Positions 31,740-44,476 of a stretch of DNA of 64,000 nucleotides are shown one piece after another (the first letter of the stretch is position 1; every line of letters starts with the position of its first letter). The DNA is from Melastoma dodecandrum (lineage: Eukaryota; Streptophyta; Magnoliopsida; Myrtales; Melastomataceae), in NCBI GenBank assembly GCA_029817715.1, contig JARUPY010000434.1:1550001-1614000 (forward strand), in the 5' to 3' direction. The position numbers and the translations under genes are program-made. Below the pieces are notes generated by a model. It was not told where the DNA came from. It was given only the letters and a program-made list of their open reading frames with translations, and made no database searches.

Positions 31740-33830
31740 GAGAGTGGGAGTTATGAGGTGATTCGTCGTAATATGAGAGCGATCGTAATGGACACGATGG
31801 TTTTATAGTGGTTCGGCCTTAATCGACATATGTTCATTTTTCACCAACGAGGTGATTCCACCATATAAAATAATGAGTGCAAAATGCACTTGCACTAGGC
31901 TGTCGTGTCTCTAACAAATTTAGATTTAAAATCCTTAAATGAAACAGGAGATCCCCCTCTAGGCAACGATCAACTCTTAATTTAACAAATGTCCTCTCCT
32001 TTCCAATAGATGGATTCTCATACTCAATAGTTGATACCTTAAAGGATTTTCACACAACACGTTGTCGCTTTAGCATTAGCTTGTCTATCAAAGCACAAAG
32101 ACAACGTAAAAGTTACTTTGATAAAGTAGCAGTATAATATAAATTCTCATAAGAAGATTTATCAACGATAACAAAATGTCTTCTCTAATAGTAGCCCGTT
32201 TCTAAATCACAATTGACGAATGCTCAAGCTCAATATCAACTGAGTATTTTCACACAACACTTGCCTCTTATCAATGTACGCGTGTTTAAAAACACAACTA
32301 AGATAACAATGAAGAGTCACTTGGAACATAACGGAAAACGAAGAAGGAGACGATTTCTCACATAGCAGAACCCGACTTCTCACATAGTGAAGTAGGGGTA
32401 TGCGTCTTGCACACAGTTTAGACGTGCACGGTTACCAAAGCGTGACTCACTACACTACACACCCTGTGCCCAGAGTGAAATTTTCAACTTTAGCGGCTCC
32501 CACGTAACCTGCTCTACTATCCCTCCATTAAATCTAGACTTCTGCACAGCTACATCTGTCGCTCAGGGGGAGGGAACTCTTTTCTTTACAGCAATGATCT
32601 CCACTCCTGCTCTATCCTATAGACACGAGACTTCTAGTGAACACCCATAAGTATATGTCTAACTGCGCAAACTCCGTCAGTTCATGGCTTCCTGCGAAGA
32701 GACGCAATAGGAATGACTTTTTGCTGATGGGTGAGCAATTGGTTAGGCCAATACAAACCGTATTCACTTAGCTTCCCGAAGATAATTTGTCAGCCACTCG
32801 TTGAACGTACGGGTAGCACACAACCCTTGATACTCTCACACGTAGTTGCACGAGATATGAACTAAGTAATCACTTAACACTTTTTGTTCCTCGGCCAACC
32901 ACACATACCACATATACACACAACTCACACAAATACCTCTAATATGTAAGCTTCGTCTGAATTTCTGGAGAAAACCATCATGCGAGTTGTTTGGGTTCAT
33001 TGGGACAATCTAATTGATTTGTTTCTTAAAGTAACAGATCACAACGGATCGGATTCGTCTCAGAAAATAGCTTCCCAACGGTCCTTGTGCTTAAGAAGGA
33101 TGTAGTAGTTGACTACATTCATCCGAGTAGATAGCTCCTAATGGTCGCTGCCTCTGAAAAGGAAAGTCCTTAATTGATTTATTTCATTTGAATTAGTTGA
33201 TTAATTACCATGTTTGAAGATAATTGGCCTAATAAAGATTCTATGAGATTAATTGTCAAAATAAATCATAATTAAAATTATTTAATTTGAAGATTATCAC
33301 TTTACAACGTTATGCTGCTTTAGATAATCATTAGCTTTCAAAATAAATCATAATTTATTTCCAAATCCTTATTTGGAATAATAATATTATGATTTGGAGT
33401 TACCTAATCAAAATATTTGAAAAGTCCAAAACTAATTCAATCAATTTAAACATTTGGAATATTGAATTCAATATATTTAATTCAAAATATATTTCGATAT
33501 AACAAGGAAAATATATTTTCTTATTTGTATAGGTTAAGCGTATTAACACATTAACATCTTAGTATAGGTCAATAACACTCTTGTCAAGCTCATCAAAAAA
33601 AATAAACGCAATATTATAGTAATACAATATTGGCCATTAACAACACACTTCCCTAGCTCATCACCAAAATCAATGTTAACATTTATCCCCTTTCTAATGA
33701 TGACAAACCTTGAGGGGTCTCTATTCATAGAGAGAGAGCTCACCTTGAGGAAAAGCATTCATTCGCTTGAGAACAAGACACTTAAGCATTCATTCATGTA
33801 AGCTATCATAACACCTACCATAGCTCCCCC
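31740..33830 (-). repeat. copia (SIRE-like) 3' LTR, minus orientation, copy B
   Basis: It matches copy A (17790-20300) over most of its length, without the Pack-MULE. On its upstream side (minus strand) lies a purine tract, GAGTTGAGGGGGAGCTATGG (33836-33817), the form of a SIRE-type polypurine tract. RT and RNase H remnants follow beyond it, so this is the 3' LTR of a 5'-truncated element. The end nearest 31740 is truncated relative to copy A. Confidence 0.6.
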
Positions 33831-34299
33831 TCAACTCATTCTTCGCCCCCTTTTCGTAATATAAAAAAGAAGTGAAATCATGCAAAAGGGTGAATTCAAC
33901 AAAATCAAGTTGCAAGGTTCAACAACAATCGTAAGTTGTACCTAAAGAGAGTTTATCAAATCGTCTTAAACAGGAGAGCCCAAATCGATTCCTAACATCT
34001 TCATCAACTAGAAAGAGAAGAGCACTTCTCAAGCCTCACGAGTAAACTCCTTGATCAAGGCCATCAACTTTCGGACCATCATTTCTAGCTTGACAAGTCT
34101 CTCACAAGTCTTTCTAGAATAGGGTGCCTAGTGATTTTCTCTGAGAGGACTTTTTGCATCTTTGGAGACGGAGGGTCTATATGTGCAACAACATCCTACT
34201 TGCGCTTAGCACACCTGGAGGGATGGACTTAATCGATAACATAATATGGCAATGATATGTTCTCCAATTGTATTTCAAACAAAACCATTTAAGATAATG

Positions 34300-34890
34300 T
34301 TGCATGATTAAATTCTTGCTAGTAATTGGGATCGCATATTCCTAGTTCACTTGGCAAATACATGAACCTCTCACTATCATGGTTTGATAAATATATTAGT
34401 GAGCTGCTGCTCAGTATTTACATACTGAATACCAATAGTGCCACTTTGTAATTTATCATGTAACAAATGATGTCTCAACTCGATATGTATCACGAGTGAT
34501 AGACAAGATTTCATGACAGATTGATTGCACTTTTGTTATCACACATTATAGGAATATTACTAAAAATCCATTTTAATGTTTCTGGCCCGGCTATCAATTG
34601 TCATCACACACATTGATACTGATATTAGCTCGTAAATTTATAAGATAAAGTTATGATCATATCATACTTAGGTATAAGTGAGAACCAATTTCCTTTCCAT
34701 TTTCATCTTCATCAATTTTGGTATTACTATTAATGGGAGTTGATAAAGGTTTAGCATTCCCAAGTCCAAATCTCTTGAGCAACTATTTGATGTACATTTC
34801 TTGATGGATGCATCAGTAATATCTAACATATGAATGCGTTCGTCAACTGGACAGAGGCATCCATCTAATCTTACCAAGAATGGATGTTTT
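34300..34890 (-). pseudogene. Ty1/copia RT and RNase H remnant
   Basis: The minus strand reads LLKRFGLGNAKPLSTPINSN (about 34795-34735), the end of a copia RT. Next comes VCDNKSAINLS, then a degraded MYLPSELGICD (about 34540-34330), the end of copia RNase H with its DN-K/S-A catalytic neighbourhood. Stops are frequent. It lies just upstream of LTR copy B and belongs to the same dead element. Confidence 0.7.
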
Positions 34891-34969
34891 TTCCTCACTA
34901 GTCGGATCTATCCATGATATCTAACGATAGATGGATGAGTCCGTTTCTTCAGACGGATGCATCCGTGGG

Positions 34970-36440
34970 ACTAAACAAATAATATTGACCCCCAGTTGAC
35001 CGGACTTCAAAGGAAATTTACTCACTTTAAGTGGTGCTTGGGGTCCTCAAGCTTGCTTGGCAAGCCATTAAAAATGAGCGAAACTAAATTAAGTTATGGG
35101 GTGTTATTAATAAACAATGTTCAAGGAAAATAAATAATAAAAACGAAAAATGAATAAAAAGGGAAGGCGTAGGGGAAGGGAGGTCCAGGAGCAAGGGATG
35201 AAGAAGGAGAAAATGAAAAGAAGAAGAAGGGAGGTGGCCATGGCTCGTAAGTGACCAACCAAGGTGGATTCTCGCACGAAACCTCAAGGGAAGAGCGAGC
35301 TAAAAAGTCCAACTCCAACTGAGGTCGTTTGGAGGCGAAGATAGCTCGAAGTCTTGCGCAGAGAAAGTAGAATGAGGTACGACCCCTACCCCTCACTCTC
35401 GTTTGCGTATTCTTAGTAAACGACCATGAAAACTCGCTGCCCTTGTTATTTTGTCGAGATAATATGATGTGAATTTCTATGGTGTGTTGTGGTGGTATAC
35501 TTGGGCAGGGGAAGAGTGCCCCGACCCTTAGAGCTTGAGGGAAGGGTGTCCGACCCATTTTGAGGGGAAGGGATGGCCATCCCAGGGAGGTTTGGGCATG
35601 ACAACCTAGATCCCCGGTGTTGGCGTGTATCTCCTCTCCGAACTTGTGAGGAGGAACATATGACCGCAGCTAAAACGAATGTAGTTCGTGTGGTGCATGG
35701 TTGGACGTGGAAGTGTATGTGAGTGGTGTGATATGAGTATATTTCACCTATGAGAGCTGCCCGTGGATAGGGCTTAATGCATGGGGACAAAGGAACAGAT
35801 GGCTTAGATTGTTTCCTTAGAAACACGAGCGAGATTACGCACTCATAATATTGGTTGTGGAGCAGTGAAATTGGTCATGTGCGTGGTTGAATGCCGTTGT
35901 GTACTTGGGCTGGAATTCGAAGTTAGATGTATAGGGAGTGCTTGGTTGCATCAAACGAAAGAATACGCCTAGAAAGGAGGGAGGGATACGTGCAAGAGCA
36001 CGGGGAGCGGACAGGTTATATCGCATCCTCTCATGGTCGGATATATGACACCAGAAGGGAAGTAGGAATAGGAAATATTTGTCCCCAGATGACCTTACAT
36101 TCGGCCTTTATGATCAGGAGGTTAAGTGGTGTGATGATCGGAAAGAAGCATAAACGGAAAGGTTCGCGTGCGATGTGATCGGACGGATCATGTTCGTGAT
36201 CACAAAAGGAATTCGGGAAAGGATTTGCGGGGCGAGACAACCTTTGCGGGGTATGTGAAGGGGCCGAAAGTGTCACGTCCCCAGATGCCGGTTCATTGAG
36301 ATAGAAGGGAAAATGCTTCTTTGAATTGGAGTTTGACGGTATGGTCGAATTCGCGGGATACAACTTGGTTTGAGCTCTATGGGAACGAGTGGCTGAAAAC
36401 ACATTAAGAATTGAGCTAGGGTGTGTTCGTACTTATTCAT
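34970..36440 (+). repeat. partial large LTR related to the solo LTR at 39823-42046
   Basis: This GC-richer block parallels the complement of about 40300-41500: a GA-rich run (35160-35235), then GAGAAAGTAGAATGAGGTAC (35365), then ACCATGAAAACTCG (35430). The solo LTR complement has GA-rich sequence, GAGAAGAAGAAAGGTACAG and GCCATAAAACTCG in the same order. Several long frames on the minus strand (35121-35826) are low-complexity and not genes. Limits are approximate. Confidence 0.45.
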
Positions 36441-36609
36441 TAACTAACATTTGTTCATGTTTGACAGGTTTGGGAAGTACTCGCATGTACATAATTACAT
36501 TTAGTTAGGTCTAAGTGTACTTTAACTCTAAAGTTTGAAATTGTTCAAGCTTGGTATAACTTTAATATCAATAAACATATTTGATTTGATTTTCCTTAAT
36601 TCATGAAAC

Positions 36610-37022
36610 CCTATAACCTTTCAAACAGTGTCATAGTAGACCAGATTGCAAAAATGTGGTAGCCTTATCTTCCACAGAGGTAGAGTACATTGATATCACC
36701 GAAGCAGGTAAATTACTTATATGGTTGAAGAGGTTCTTACTTAAGCTATGTATTGGGCATGAGAGTTATGTTCTTTACAGTGACAATCGAACTGCTTTCC
36801 ATCTCGGCAGAAACTCAATCTTTCACTAACGGTTGACGCATATTATTCAAAACCATTGGATTTGGAATGAGCTAGATATGATGACTTTGCTACTTGAAAA
36901 GATCCATATCGATGAAAATGGATCGAATATGATGATGAAGACATTGTCCACAATGAAGCTCATATTTCATCGAGACAAAGCGGATATGGTCGAGTCTCCT
37001 ACATAGACTTGATGGGGAAATT
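36610..37022 (+). pseudogene. Ty1/copia RNase H C-terminal remnant
   Basis: The frame reads VALSSTEVEYIDITEAGKLL (about 36658) followed by SYVLYSDNRTAFHLGRNS and EKIHIDENGSNMMMKT, the end of a copia RNase H. Two in-frame stops interrupt it. A GATGGGGAAATT purine tract (37012-37023) leads directly into the copia LTR start at 37023. The upstream part of the element is missing. Confidence 0.75.
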
Positions 37023-37051
37023 TGTTGGGCATTAAGCCCATGTGGGCCCAC
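37023..37051 (+). repeat. copia 3' LTR, first part (split by the Tat element)
   Basis: It starts TGTTGGGCATTAAGCCCATG right after the purine tract. The rest of this LTR resumes at 55843 on the far side of the Tat element. Confidence 0.7.
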
Positions 37052-37813
37052 TGTTGGCCCGGAATTCGTTCCTCGCAACACGTATCGAATTTTAAAGTGA
37101 TTTGTGGTCGTCATTAAGTAAATGAACGTAAGTTGAAAAGTAAACAAAATGCTTGAAATAATTAACGACGTTGAATTACAGAATCTGAATCTTTACAACA
37201 CTTACAAACATGACGTGAACGAGAAAAACAACAAAAAGACTTGAGAACGGTTGCGAGGTGCCTCACGATGGTCGGCGGGCGAACGACGACTATGGCAGAT
37301 CCCTTTAATAGAATCTACCTTGGTGGATCGGTGGTAGGACGTGGTGAGGTGAAAGTGGTTTCGGGATGCTAGGGTTCATGATGCTTTCAGGACGCTGGAA
37401 AAAGAGAGAAAAATTTGAGTTCTATCTTTGAGTTGTGTTCGTTGTCTTTGTCTCGTCGTTCTTTCTGCCTTTTATGTTCCTTAAATCTTGCAACTACGAT
37501 TTTTCAGCTGTTATGTGGTCTCCCTTGATCGTGTGCACGATCTGATTTCTATTTTGTATGAGCCATGCACATCGTATCCGAACCGGCCACATATCCTATT
37601 CTATCATCGTGGCCAGACGTGGGTTAAAGAAAAAGAATTCAAGAGTTTGTAGTTTCTCGAGTTGTGGTCTAGGTCCCGAGCTACGCGATGTCTGTAGCCT
37701 ACTCGAGACGCGATTCTCGAGTAATGTTATTCTCGCGCTTCTCGAGTGATGTTTACAAAGAGTCTCACCTCTTCGGCCCATTAAAGACGAAGCCCACAAT
37801 TGATGTGTCAACA
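37052..37813 (-). repeat. 3' LTR of the Tat element
   Basis: 762 bp; plus-strand ends TGTTGGCCCGG and TGATGTGTCAACA. It shares long blocks with 55066-55842, such as CGCAACACGTATCGAATTTT and GTAAATGAACGTAAGTTGAA. Confidence 0.85.
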
Positions 37814-38199
37814 ATAAGCTTCCCCCTTTGTTAAACATAAAGTGGGGAATTTTATGTTTGTCCTTCCACAAGAAACTTGTCGAGCAAGAATTTCTTTTTC
37901 CGCTTCTTTGTTCATAGAGTTTTGGGAATACCAACCGTCTTATTTCTCTTGAAACCCTTGTTTCTTTCCAACTTCCAAGAACGTTTCTCTATCAAAGTTT
38001 GGTTCTTTTTCCAATCAATCTTCGTCTTTTGTTCTTCTTCTTCCTAAAGTCCCGAAGTTTTCTTCATCGCCGTGAGATACGCGACCCATGGACCCTCATA
38101 AGATGTCTGAATAGGTTCGATTCGACCAGTGCTATATTATCGCTGACCCACAAGTGGTCATCTCCATTCCGGATTGTGATCCTCCACTTAGGACGTCAG

Positions 38200-39822
38200 G
38201 TCCCTTTTGACGTCGACTGTTTTCAAGGAGCATGATATCCCTCAGACCTATCTTCTAACCACATCAACTATTCCGGTATGTCGTTCCGAATTTTGCGCTC
38301 CTTTCAACTGGTTCAATGTAAAAGAGCATGTTGGATTCCCTCCAACCGATGTCTCTACTGAGAAGTGGTTTAAACTGTGGGAAGACAAGTTGGATGACAA
38401 GTTGCGTTGTTTGGGTTTAAAGGATTTGATAGCGATCTCGAGGAGGATGAGATTATGTGACCCCAAAGTTCTCTCCAGTTTGATTCCTTTTTGGAATTCG
38501 AGATTGAATGTCTTCTTCCTTCCTGCGGGACCCATGACAATTATTATAGAAGACGTATATTTGTTAATAGGTTGTGCTGCATCGGGTATTGACATCCGTC
38601 TTCATAAAACAGAGGAAGATAAATCATCATACAATGGTCATAAGATCCGCAACACGGTCCACAATCATATGGAATTATTTCACGTTGCGGGAGGAAAAAC
38701 CAACAAATGGGGAACAAAACAAGAATTCAATTTTTATCTCGAGTGGCTTAGCAAGTATGTTTTCTACAGTCCTGGGAAGTAAGCTGCCATCTACATGTCC
38801 TGGATCAGCAATTTCTTGGTTCAAACTGATGGGACTGTAGCTTTTGCGCTCTTCCTTCTTCAACTGTTGTATAGGAGCCTTCGAAGTGCCTCTATTCTTG
38901 TAAAGGACAAGGGTTTTCCGAATAACCCATCTGGAGGTCCAACATGGTTATTGCATTTATGAGCACACATCTGGTTTCCTCGACTGACTTCTTTTGACAA
39001 GTCAGTTCTCAAAAGCGAGAGGTGTTTTGGACTTGATATAGCTCTTCGTGCGTGTAGCGACTCGAGCACCTGGTCCTTCAGAACTGTGACTTTCCTGATG
39101 AGTGGACTGGCTGATCCCGAGAGGGAACAAGAATGGGAGCCATATCCTCCCAACAGGTCTTATGCAGCTCGAGACAACCTTGTCGAGTGGTCTCATGGGA
39201 CAGTGCTTTAACACCTTGAGACTTAGTGGGAACCTGCCTAGGGGACAAGTTCACATTCGAGATGTATAACCATCAATTGTGTGCTTGACAACTTGGTTTC
39301 TTTCAAGATGTCAGTGTCCTTTCTCGAAATCCTTCAATAGCTTTATGCACGGGAAAACCGCAACTAGGCATTTCAAAGAAGTCGATGAGGTATTTGCTTG
39401 AACGGCGTTGCCATCGATCGAGCTCCTTTCTCGAGAAATGGTGGGGTTTATGCGTCTGAGTTTTTTAAACTCTATTGGACCATGACATGGTCTGAACTAC
39501 GAGGTTCTATGGCTATTTTGGACAGCAACTTGGGTGATCTCTATGTGCCCGATCCTGAGCTAGAGAGTAAGCCACTGAACCCCGGCTGATGGTGTTAATC
39601 ATTACTAACTTGACCTTGTCTGTTTTGCAGCTATGGTTAAGATTGAGACTGGAATTCTGTCCAAGACAATCTTCAATCAGGAGCCCTCAGAAACGAAGAG
39701 AAACGCAAAGTTCGGACTCTGAAATCCCTAGAAGAATGAGACCTTGGGAAGAGCGATCCAAAGCTCGAGAGGATCGCCCTCTAGACAACATCGTGAGGAA
39801 GCGGACCATGATAAAAGCTCCT
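38200..39822 (+). pseudogene. plant mobile domain (PMD) gene, 5' part, antisense in the Tat element
   Basis: PMD proteins (aminotransferase-like plant mobile domain) are plant genes often carried by transposons; some act in silencing. The longest frame (38207-38782) holds FNVKEHVGFPPTDVSTEKWF, then LIPFWNSRLNVFFLPAGPMT and IEDVYLLIGCAASGIDI, the core PMD pattern. Later parts remain readable with stops in between: PSGGPTWLLHL (about 38928), WFPRLTSFD (about 38971), LADPEREQEWEPYPPNRSYA (about 39110) and NGGVYASEFF (about 39438). A plant-type intron is predicted at 39567-39630 (GTAAGC..TTTTGCAG, 64 bases). The coding sequence continues at 42047 beyond an inserted solo LTR. It is transcribed opposite to the retrotransposon. 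Confidence 0.72.
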
Positions 39823-42046
39823 TGAAAGGACCTACAGATTTCCTAAAAGAAAATTTATAAATCATTTCATTAATAATTGTAGAGCATTACACGATTGGTT
39901 ACAATCGAGTTATAAAAATTTACAAAACGGAAACTTTCTACCGAACATGAATATAAGCATGCATAGATTACTTTTATGACCTGCCAATAACACGCAATAG
40001 CGTGTTATTGCAACGCATAGCGCAATAACATCCTTTGACGTATCTCAAAATCGAGACCTCATCTCAAAATTTCGACATACACCGTTGCGTTTCCAAATCA
40101 TCAAGGATCGCAACTAAGTTGTTTCCAACGGCATCCAGGAACGTCACATTTTCAGCTATGCACGCCCCATAAAAGCCTCATGATCATGTACTTTCAGCCG
40201 CACAACATCCCGCTATCACGGCCGGGTGTGTAAAACTACGAAACTTCCCTTCGTGCTTAGATTTTCGCCCAACTTTTTCAGCCAACTAGGCTGTCCAAAA
40301 CATCATTCCAAGGGTGGATTCCTTCTGTCCAGACCCTCCTCATATCCACCTCATAAGGCAGCCCTATGGGCGTATTAATATATCGTCGTAAACTTCCATT
40401 CCGCCCACAATACGTGGGTTGTTCGATCACTTTCATTTATTCGTGCCTTTCACACTTAATAAACCCTCCTCTCATCGAGGAGTATTAAATTCAGACCAGC
40501 CATGAATGGCCATAACAAGTCCCATTTCCAGCCCATATTCATTCAATAACATTGTTCAATATTCGTAAGTTTGCATCCGCGAATGTTCGTACTTGTCCGC
40601 AACCATCTCATTCGGAGTTTCGAACTTTCCTTTTCTCAATACCGACGAACCAACTCGTCCATCCCCATTTGCCCTATTTTCAGGCCTCAATTATATGCCA
40701 AGGTATACACTCCAAATGAGCAGCCACGTACCCGCACGAACACACGCAAAACAATCCATTTTTCAGCCCAATATAAACATACACAAATCAGAAAATTCAC
40801 TCCCGTACAGCCCATACTCATCACGAGCATCCGTTCATAACTCAATACAACCTCAACCTCATGCACACGGATGAGTTCTCGCATGGCCAACCCCCATACG
40901 ATTGTCATCCGACACATACACGCTCAACCGCGAACCACTGGCCAGCCCACATGTGGTGTGAATCCGCTCATCCGTCTCATAACTGAGGGTCCAGGGTGCC
41001 ATCTCCTACCATCCTAAGGGTCAGGCCAGCCCCTTTTCCTCAGCAGAAAACACATTCACAGCGAGCAAAACTCAAGGCTAACGAGTTTTATGGCTGTTTC
41101 ACAAGAAGAAAAACGAAGGGGATTGAATACTGTACCTTTCTTCTTCTCCAGAGTAAAACCGCTCCAACTCCTTCCTCCTCCGAGCGACCTCTCCACGAAG
41201 GGGTCTTCCCACTCTCCTCCTTGATGGTAGCCCTTTCGTTTCGCTCCTTTCTTCACCACCGAACCAGCCCCCTCCTTCTTTTTCTTCTTTTTCTTCTTCT
41301 TCTTCTTCCTCCCCTCGCTATGGACGTTTTTCAAATCTGTCCCCTCCTTTTCTAGCCCTCTTAAACTTCTTATTAGTGTCCCTAAATAATGACAAGTGGG
41401 CCCCACCATCCATGGCTTGTGAAAGAAGACTTGGGCCCGATTAGCACTAATTAATCACGCTTAATTAATCCAACTCCTTAATCACCATTTTGTCTTATTT
41501 GACCAGCTTTGTCGTGCTTCTAAACTTGTAGTATTTGCGGCCAATTTTTAGCCATTAATCGGCATGAAAGTGGGCTGTCTGCGGGCGACGTCGAGGAGTG
41601 TTTGGGCAGCCCTTTCGCGCACGTTGACCACCCTTCCTCCGCTTCACATTATTCACTTTTCATCCACATTTGGGGCTGAAATAATCTTTGAATTTTCTGC
41701 CATAATCGATTCGGTTCTGAACCTTAACGTTAAGTACGTTTTAACCGCAACAACCCTAAGTTTATCATCATAACAGCGAAAATGTCAATCCGCGGTTCGC
41801 ACATATACTTCCAAACATTACTTCCTCACTTAAGAGGCTGTCCATATTGCTCATGGAAGCGTCCTCGGGCATTGGACATCATCCTTGAGTATTGTTTGTA
41901 TCATTCCATTCTTACATATTCAAACAGTCCATTCACCGTTCCGGACTCAATCTTACTATCTCACGAATTTTCCCTTTTCATTACACATTCATACCATATG
42001 TACAACCCCATTTACATTCATAACTAGAAAAATATGGGTTATTACA
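39823..42046 (-). mobile_element. 2.2-kb solo LTR with 5-bp target duplication, inside the PMD gene
   Basis: A 2,224-bp block runs from TGAAAGGACC to GGGTTATTACA and is flanked by the perfect direct repeat CTCCT (39818-39822 and 42047-42051). Read on the minus strand it starts TGTAATAACCC, a common start of large plant gypsy LTRs, and ends CA. Removing the block and one CTCCT copy rejoins the PMD reading frame across the junction, which confirms the limits. There are no internal coding domains. A CTT/TTC-rich tract (about 41275-41310) accounts for long low-complexity frames. A related partial LTR is at 34970-36440. Confidence 0.88.
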
Positions 42047-43409
42047 CTCCTCCTCTAAAGAGACTGAAACGCAGCCTCAGGAGATTGGTAAAACTCGTCC
42101 TTGAAGAGCATATCATTCAAGTCCTAGACCAAAGTTCTGAGACGAACATATCTACTTCATCTCTTTCCGAGGTGTCGTTAATCGAGGTTCCTCCTGACCA
42201 ATTCGTCAACCTCGAGACAGGTCAGGATCTGCTGGCTATAAAGACTCCTGCCACCACAAATCCTAGGGAAGACTCTCCAGCATCACCTATTCCTGATGAT
42301 GAGGCATTCTTTTGCCCGTTCCAGTTTTCACTCCTTGTGTTCACTTTCCTTCAAATTATTTACTCCCAAGATGACACAGGCTGATCTTCATATTGGATCA
42401 ACTGAGGAGGAGACTTAAGATGTTTCTTCTCCTTCTCGAGATGTTTTAGGAACTCGAGGTGCTTCGCCTCTCGAGGACATAGTGGTACCTCGAGAAAACG
42501 ATCCTGGTTTGGGCATTCGAGATGCTTCGCCTCTCCATAAAGCCAAGACAACTCACAATAAACCCATCGAAATGGAAATGGAGTCTACGACTATTCATCC
42601 CGCTGTCACAGAGGAGGCGACAAGTACAACAGAGCTGCCTTCTGACTCTCGAGTGGATGTTCCATCAGGTGTAAGTCAAATGTTATTCCTTTCGAATGTT
42701 ATGTCTCACTACTTTCCTTCTTTTAACTCTTACTCTTCTTTTATTAGGGTCTTAATCTTCAACCTCCAACAATGAATCTTCTGGACGATGGCATCAACGT
42801 ATATGTCGTGGATGATAGTTTCATTCCGGAGGAAGTAGTTTCTAAAGAATCATTGGATGAAGTACAACAACGGCAGGCGGACTTCCAGTTGGTGATCGAT
42901 TTCCTCTGTATTGCCATCATCTACATAGAGGACAGCTTCGCACAATACATAGCTGCTCTAAAAAGGATTTTCCTTTCCCTCTGGCGACGGTAGGTCAAAT
43001 TGTTGCGTGCCAGCTTGCACGACAGCGTTACTGGTTACACTGGCATGACTATGAGAGTGATCAAGACACCAAGCATGATGCTCAAGCAATTAAAGCTCAA
43101 CAAGAGCTGGCGGAAGCTCAAAATCAGCATGAGCTCAACCTCTTAAATGCGAAAATTGATCGCAAAAGTCATTGTCTTAGCGCTGTTCGAGAAAGAATCC
43201 AAAAACTCGCCAGAAAACAGGAAGCTCTCCTGAAGTCTTTGTCTAAGCTCGAGAAAGCTCGAATTATGAAGTCTGCTGCTGCTGAACCAACTAAGACTTC
43301 AAGGCGGGAAGCTGTGTTGGCTGAGGCTATATTAGTGGAGGAAAAGATTCGAGAGGAACAACGTTTGGAGCTCATTCAGTGTTTCATTAACTATATGCCC
43401 AAATCTTGA
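42047..43409 (+). pseudogene. PMD gene, 3' part with coiled coil
   Basis: This continues the frame broken by the solo LTR: PLKRLKRSLRRLVKL at about 42053, then an acidic, Ser/Thr-rich stretch. A predicted intron at about 42669-42747 (GTAAGT donor, TTATTAG acceptor) is followed by EEVVSKESLDEVQQRQADFQ (42828) and a long Ala/Glu/Lys/Gln-rich coiled coil (about 43070-43370, with QELAEAQNQHELNLLNAKID). The frame ends at a stop at about 43407. The C-terminal coiled coil is a common companion of PMDs in transposon-borne genes. One frame change near 42990 may be a further intron or a lesion. Confidence 0.6.
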
Positions 43410-44476
43410 TGAATTTTCTTTTGTCTCTAATGACATTTAACATCATTCAATGCTTCAATTTCCAATCTTCCCGTTGTGGAACGTTTTCAACTTTTTTCCA
43501 GATGTCTAATGACAGTCTGCAACATCCAATTTCTTTTCCTTTGAACAGCTTTAATACTGTGCATTGAAGCTGTGAAGATTCCAAATACTATAATTTCCAA
43601 GATTTCTAGGCAATCAATACCAAGATTTTCTAAAGTTCCTTCATGAGATTAACGAAACTCTCTTTGGCTGAGCCCTTTTATTCGGCTATAAATAGACTTG
43701 GTTTTTCTTCACAAAACTCACAACTTCACATCGAAAATGTCTTTTCGCGATTTCGTTCTTCTTCCACAACACCCTACTCTTTCGAAACATTTTCTTGATT
43801 TCAAAAGCCTAAGTTCACAACCTTTGATCCCTTGAAACCCTAGGTTCACAACTTAGGCTAGGGGCCGCCTCTTTTCCAGGATTTCATGGCTTAGAGGCTT
43901 CGTTTGAGCCCTGTGAACGAGTGCTCGTTGAAAGACTTCGCCCAGTTTCTCATTTCCTTACACTCCACCCTGGAGAAGAGGGAATAAATTCGAGAGCACT
44001 CTTCTCCCGACTCTCACTATCTCGACGTACCATACCTCGGCTCCTCCTCTTCGTCATCCAACCTTGGAGAGAGAAGAAAACCACCAGTCAAGCACCAGGG
44101 AGTTGACTGGTCAGATGGCTCGTGGAGATAGAGAAATTCGTGGTGACTTCCCTTTGTGCTTCATTCCTTTGGAGAGGCTGTAAATTCAGAGAGGAGTTCT
44201 TTCCTCATGTGCCCTTATCACGAACAAGTGTGGGTGCCGGTAAAACTCAGTCCCATGACTGGATGACTCACGAGGTGAAGTGCATGTTTACTGTATTGGC
44301 TAGTAGAGCGGACTGATTTGACTAGCAGAACGTGCGAACCGAAAATAGGTAACGCCTTCGAGTCGACTACCAAGACGTTTAAGAACTGAATATGATCTAC
44401 TTCTTTTCTAAATATTACTTTCTTCTCTATAATGAGGATTGCAATATGCAAAAGACTTTATTTCTAAAGAAATGTC
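43410..44476. other. Tat-internal spacer with a plus-strand TATA-like site
   Basis: No gene was recognised. CTATAAATAG at 43686-43695 is a good plant TATA match. About 50 bases further on, an ATG opens a frame of about 30 codons (MSFRDFVLLPQHPTLSKHF) that ends in a stop; it could be the promoter and start of another antisense unit, now decayed. Short frames at 43921-44316 have no recognisable motif. Confidence 0.35.

Noticed and set aside
35121..35826. Minus-strand open frames of 126-145 codons
   Set aside because: Their products are low-complexity (Pro/Phe/Ser runs from a GA-rich tract), and the region aligns with an LTR-type repeat.
36890..37147. Minus-strand 85-codon frame
   Set aside because: It spans the junction of the copia RNase H remnant and the Tat LTR and has no family features.
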